In this document: positions 4,470 through 7,250 of the stretch, one piece after another
Layout: every line of letters starts with the position of its first letter
Position numbering within the stretch: position 1 is the first letter of the stretch
Assembly: GCA_910589395.1 (NCBI GenBank)
Contig: CAJUTL010000068.1
Location: forward strand, 1 to 7,250
Origin: an uncultured Oscillospiraceae bacterium
GTDB lineage: Bacteria > Bacillota_A > Clostridia > Oscillospirales > Acutalibacteraceae
Direction: 5' to 3'
DNA: 7,250 bases
Program-made: the position numbers and the translations under genes
The notes under the pieces: model-generated
What the model was told of the DNA's origin: nothing
What the model saw: the letters and a program-made list of their open reading frames with translations, nothing else
Databases searched by the model: none

Positions 4470-5762
4470 TTGAATTGGAAAAAAATCTTTGCCGCGCTGC
4501 TTACGGCTGTGCTCTGCGCGGTGATCTGCCTGCCGGCCTCCGCAGAGGAGTGGAAAAACGAAGAATTTTCCTTTACGGTGCCGGAGGAGATTGTATATAC
4601 CTTCAGCCCGGCGGTACTTCAGGAGGATCCTTCCTGGGCGCTGGCCGGGATCGCCGACCCTTCTGCCATGCTGAAGGAGTATCGGGAGATGGGTGTTTTG
4701 ACAGATCTTTACACCGAGGGGTGCAAATGCAATCTCAAGGTGCTGTCGAAAAGCAACAACACCACCGAAACTATTTTTAATCTGCGGGATATGCCGGAGG
4801 AGGAGAAAAGCCAGTTTTTGGACAAGCTGGCCCAGGCCGAGACCGAGGGCGTTACCGTGGAAAAAAGCTATGTGGACTTCGGCGGGCAGCCCTTTTATCG
4901 GATCCAGATCGACAGCGTTACCTCTATGGGAGAGATCCATGAGCTGCAATACGGCACCATCTTCAACGGCCATACCCTGACCTTTGTTACCTACAGCGAA
5001 AAGGCGCTTTCCGAGGAGCAGGCCGCATTGCTGGAAAAGGCCGCTTCCTCCTTTCAAATTCTTCAGCTGCTGGAAAAACCGGAGCCGAAGCCGCTGAACC
5101 TTGCCCTGATGCTGGCGCTTCTGGTGGTTTTAGTCGTTGTGGTCGTGGCGCCCTTTATCTATATTCCCGTGCGGAACCGGCAGGAGAAAAAGCGGAAGGC
5201 GGAAATGGCGGAGCGGCTCAGCGCTTACCATAAGGCCCATGAGAACGGAAGCGGTTACGGAGAAGTGCGGTTCGTCAATGAGACCGACTGCACCAGAGAG
5301 GCGGTACAGACCTTCAGCAGGTACCATGCTTATGGGAAGAACCTTGCTTCTCTGCTGATCGGCGGCCTTTTGTGCGCATCGGTGCTGGCCCTTGCCTTTA
5401 CCTTTGACGTGACCTGGTGGATGAAGCTGGCCGCTGTAGCGGTGGCGGTCTATTTCCTGTACCGGGCCATCAATATGGGAACCGCTGTGGAGAAGGTACA
5501 GCAAAAGGTATTCGGGCGTGGCGTTTCCTCCACGGCCCGGTACACCTTCTTCGATGAGGGCTTCCGGGTGGCCGGGATCCAGTCCGCCAGCGTGTACCCC
5601 TATTTCCAAATCACCACTGTGCGAAAGCACGGGCATTATCTGTATCTTTACTACAGCCAGGACAACGCCTACCCTGTGGATCAGTTCGGCTTTACCCAGG
5701 GTGAGTTTGAGGAATTTTCCCGGTTCATTTCGGAAAAAACGGCGAAAAGCAAAAAAGCCTGA
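4470..5762 (+). CDS. Membrane protein: signal peptide, extracytoplasmic domain and YcxB-like cytoplasmic domain
   Basis: A 430-residue protein with no assigned function. Residues 1-25 form a signal peptide (KK, a hydrophobic core, PASA before EE). Residues 26-208 are an extracytoplasmic domain beginning EEFSFTVPEE, with QYGTIFNGHTLTFVTY at 160-175; this resembles PsbP/DcrB-like lipoprotein domains of Clostridia (low-certainty inference). C85 and C87 form a CxC. A first membrane helix spans about 209-233 and is followed by a basic stretch (RNRQEKKRK), so the next part is cytoplasmic. A membrane hairpin lies at about 291-312 and 315-335. Residues 352-422 (ARYTFFDEGFRV, then VYPYFQITTVRKHGHYLYLYY) look like the C-terminal YcxB domain. 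The start is TTG at 4470, supported by AGGAAAGGA nine bases upstream and by the signal peptide. It is the first gene of the operon, 26 bases before mtnN. A sensing or envelope role is plausible but unproven. Confidence 0.85.
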   Translation: MNWKKIFAALLTAVLCAVICLPASAEEWKNEEFSFTVPEEIVYTFSPAVLQEDPSWALAGIADPSAMLKEYREMGVLTDLYTEGCKCNLKVLSKSNNTTETIFNLRDMPEEEKSQFLDKLAQAETEGVTVEKSYVDFGGQPFYRIQIDSVTSMGEIHELQYGTIFNGHTLTFVTYSEKALSEEQAALLEKAASSFQILQLLEKPEPKPLNLALMLALLVVLVVVVVAPFIYIPVRNRQEKKRKAEMAERLSAYHKAHENGSGYGEVRFVNETDCTREAVQTFSRYHAYGKNLASLLIGGLLCASVLALAFTFDVTWWMKLAAVAVAVYFLYRAINMGTAVEKVQQKVFGRGVSSTARYTFFDEGFRVAGIQSASVYPYFQITTVRKHGHYLYLYYSQDNAYPVDQFGFTQGEFEEFSRFISEKTAKSKKA

Positions 5763-5788
5763 ACAGGGACGCAAAGGAGAACGGTACT

Positions 5789-6508
5789 ATGAAAAACGAG
5801 CTACAGCCCATCGGCATTCTCACCGCCATGCAGGTTGAAATTGAGGCGATTTTAGAGGCGGCGGCGGAGCTGACCGTACAGGAGCACGCCTCCATGAAAT
5901 TTTACACGGGGCTGCTTTCCGGCACCCCCTTTGTGGCGGCCCAGTGCTCCCCGGGGAAGGTGAATTCCGCCCTGTGCGCTCAGGTGATGGCGGATTTTTA
6001 CCACCCTCGCCTGCTCCTGAATATCGGCGTGGCCGGCGGGATCGGCCCGGGCGTTGCCATCGGCGATGTGGTGATCGCCACCGCCTGCGTGCAGTACGAT
6101 TATGACGGCACCGCCCTGGGAGATCTGACCCCGGGGGAAATAGAACTGCCGCCGGACGGCAGAAAAGTGCGGGATTTCCTCTGTGACAACGCCGTTTCGG
6201 AAAAGCTGGCCCGGGGGGCGGAAAGCCTTTACGGCCATGCCCACCGGGGCGTGATCGCCACCGGAGACAGATTTGTGGCAGATCCCAATTTCGGGAAGTG
6301 GCTCTATGAAACCTTCGGCGCCCTGGCCTGTGAGATGGAGGGGGCCTCCACCGCCCACGCCTGTCTGTTAAACGGCATTCCCTGCGCCGTGCTCAGAACC
6401 ATTTCCGATAACGGCAACGAGGAAGCCACGGTGGATTTTCCCACCTTTGCCAGAGAATCCGCCCACAAGGCCCAGAAGCTTCTTGCGGGAGTGATCCAAA
6501 CACTATGA
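5789..6508 (+). CDS. mtnN: 5'-methylthioadenosine/S-adenosylhomocysteine nucleosidase
   Basis: This cytoplasmic enzyme hydrolyses methylthioadenosine and S-adenosylhomocysteine to adenine plus the ribosyl thioether. It clears inhibitory by-products of S-adenosylmethionine and feeds methionine salvage and, where LuxS exists, AI-2 formation. The 239 residues cover the full family length. Marks seen are IGILTAMQVEIE (8-19), with E17 matching E. coli Glu12; NIGVAGG (78-84); IGDVV (91-95); CEMEGAS (181-187), with E184 matching Glu174; and ISD (205-207), with D207 matching the catalytic Asp197. The usual SGIGK turn reads SPGK (54-57), a small departure. The ATG at 5789 has AAAGGAGA eight bases upstream. 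It is cotranscribed with the membrane protein before it and overlaps the next gene by ATGA. No SAM riboswitch is seen. Confidence 0.93.
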   Translation: MKNELQPIGILTAMQVEIEAILEAAAELTVQEHASMKFYTGLLSGTPFVAAQCSPGKVNSALCAQVMADFYHPRLLLNIGVAGGIGPGVAIGDVVIATACVQYDYDGTALGDLTPGEIELPPDGRKVRDFLCDNAVSEKLARGAESLYGHAHRGVIATGDRFVADPNFGKWLYETFGALACEMEGASTAHACLLNGIPCAVLRTISDNGNEEATVDFPTFARESAHKAQKLLAGVIQTL

Positions 6509-7095
6509 AACTGTTTCACGCTTCGCAAACGCCTGGAATCCAGGTGCTGGAGCCTCGTGTTTCCAATCACGGAAGGCCCCTGCTCTATTTTTCAGATCGC
6601 CGGGAAAACACCCTGGTCTATTTGTGCAACGCCATAGAGCGCCACTGGCTTGCTTCCGGCTTTCCGCCCTGTGAAACCTACCACAAATGGGGAAGCTATG
6701 GCTTTACGGGGGAAGGCTTGCTTTGCCTGGAGGAATACTGGCCCGGCGCCACAGAGGAAACCTACGGCGGCGCCGCCGGATATGTCTATACTGTGGAAAC
6801 GGAGAAGGCCCGACCCTTGCCGGAGATCCCCCACGCCTTTACCTTGCAGGAGCCGATCCGGGTAACAGTCAGCGAGTTTGTCCCAAACGCGCTGGAAGCC
6901 TTGAAGCAGGCGGAACGGGCCGGAAAACTGGCGCTGCGCTCCTATGGGGAAAACAGCCCGGAAAAGCTTCAGTGGATCGAGCAAGCGATCCGCCGGGAGT
7001 ACGAGGAAAGCGATTCCCAGCCCTACCGGGAGTTTTTACAGGCAAAATTCCCGCAGATCAAAGGGACGGCTGAAAAATGTAGCCGCGGTGTGTGA
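6505..7095 (+). CDS. Uncharacterised 196-residue protein, possibly ADP-ribosyltransferase-like fold
   Basis: I recall proteins of this type as conserved hypotheticals in Firmicutes but know no function. The N-terminus, KLFHASQTPGIQVLEP (2-17) followed by LLYFSD (26-31), recalls the 'HGS ... L.P ... YfT' opening of ADP-ribosyltransferase-like folds, where a histidine (here H5) and a tyrosine (here Y28) bind NAD; this is a weak inference. Other conserved-looking blocks are KWGSYGF (61-67), EETYGGAAGYVYTVE (84-98) and SEFVPNALEALKQAERAGKL (123-142). The C-terminal half is helical and charged. No signal peptide or membrane helix is seen. The ATG at 6505 overlaps the mtnN stop (ATGA, 4 bases), implying translational coupling, and no separate strong binding site is visible. 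No terminator is found after the TGA at 7093-7095. Confidence 0.85.
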   Translation: MKLFHASQTPGIQVLEPRVSNHGRPLLYFSDRRENTLVYLCNAIERHWLASGFPPCETYHKWGSYGFTGEGLLCLEEYWPGATEETYGGAAGYVYTVETEKARPLPEIPHAFTLQEPIRVTVSEFVPNALEALKQAERAGKLALRSYGENSPEKLQWIEQAIRREYEESDSQPYREFLQAKFPQIKGTAEKCSRGV

Positions 7096-7103
7096 AATGA
7101 AAG

Positions 7104-7176
7104 GCAGTAGAAAATGAGCAATAAGGAATGAGCAATTAAGGGCATAAGCAGAGCTCGATAAATTGGAATTTAGCAG
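7104..7176 (+). repeat. Intergenic repeat, copy C
   Basis: This begins nine bases after the last stop codon. AATGAGCA occurs twice (7113-7120 and 7127-7134), followed by AATTAAGGGCATAAGCAGAG and the core CGATAAATTGGAATTTAGCAG (7156-7176). Read on the minus strand it repeats the order seen at 212-281 and 1783-1826: core, CCCTT, TGCTCATT, then a second TGCTCATT-like word. It is the only full copy in this orientation. Confidence 0.6.
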
Positions 7177-7229
7177 ACTAATAAATAGCATTAACCCCCT
7201 TGCCTTTCTCGCCTGTCGGCTCGGTTGCT

Positions 7230-7246
7230 GTGCCCCGGTGGGGCAC
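7230..7246. repeat. Perfect 7-bp hairpin GTGCCCC/GGGGCAC at the window edge
   Basis: GTGCCCC (7230-7236) and GGGGCAC (7240-7246) pair around GGT. It follows a CCCTTGCC/TGTCGGCTCGG stretch in the spacer. The CCGGTGGGG centre is also found, on the minus strand, near positions 23-31 at the left end of the window, so both edges may carry members of one palindromic repeat family. The window ends here, so the right limit is unknown. Confidence 0.45.
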
Positions 7247-7250
7247 GCCC

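Noticed and set aside
5763..5788. SAM, SAH or T-box riboswitch controlling mtnN or cysK
   Set aside because: The gap before mtnN is only 26 bases, and the upstream regions of the cysK unit and the rightward operon show none of the conserved riboswitch or T-box sequences.
1..7250. CRISPR array
   Set aside because: The repeats are few, in mixed orientation, unevenly spaced and imperfect; no cas genes are present.

Overview
The window looks like chromosomal DNA from a GC-rich, Gram-positive anaerobe of the Clostridia, most likely an Oscillospiraceae-type gut bacterium. This is an inference from AGGAG-type ribosome binding sites, the relatives the proteins call to mind, high GC in the genes and the style of the intergenic repeats. 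No phage, plasmid, insertion sequence, CRISPR array, tRNA or rRNA was seen.

Layout. Positions 1-275 are a repeat-rich spacer. A minus-strand gene (276-1328) encodes a tandem winged-helix protein related to the AlkZ/YcaQ family. A 556-base spacer (1329-1884) follows, built almost wholly of repeats: an outer inverted pair near 1401-1884, an inner inverted pair at 1621-1737, and copies of a short core found in all three major spacers. Next come three minus-strand genes, in transcription order: a short-chain dehydrogenase (3473-4234), a GNAT enzyme strikingly like the AAC(6')-Ie aminoglycoside acetyltransferase domain (2846-3391), and cysteine synthase cysK (1885-2817). An intrinsic terminator separates the dehydrogenase from the other two.

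A compact divergent promoter region (about 4303-4380) drives the dehydrogenase leftward and a three-gene operon rightward. That operon holds a secreted-domain/YcxB-like membrane protein (4470-5762, TTG start), the MTA/SAH nucleosidase mtnN (5789-6508), and an uncharacterised 196-residue protein (6505-7095) whose start overlaps the mtnN stop by 4 bases. The right end is again repeat spacer.

How the genes fit together. CysK makes cysteine and MtnN recycles the by-products of S-adenosylmethionine, so sulfur metabolism is present on both strands, but nothing shows the two units are co-regulated. Most of the window is ordinary housekeeping DNA. The parts most worth a second look are the unfused AAC(6')-Ie-like gene coupled to cysK, the mtnN/unknown-protein pair, the divergent promoter, and the five-copy intergenic repeat core. 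I do not see convincing evidence of a wholly new system.
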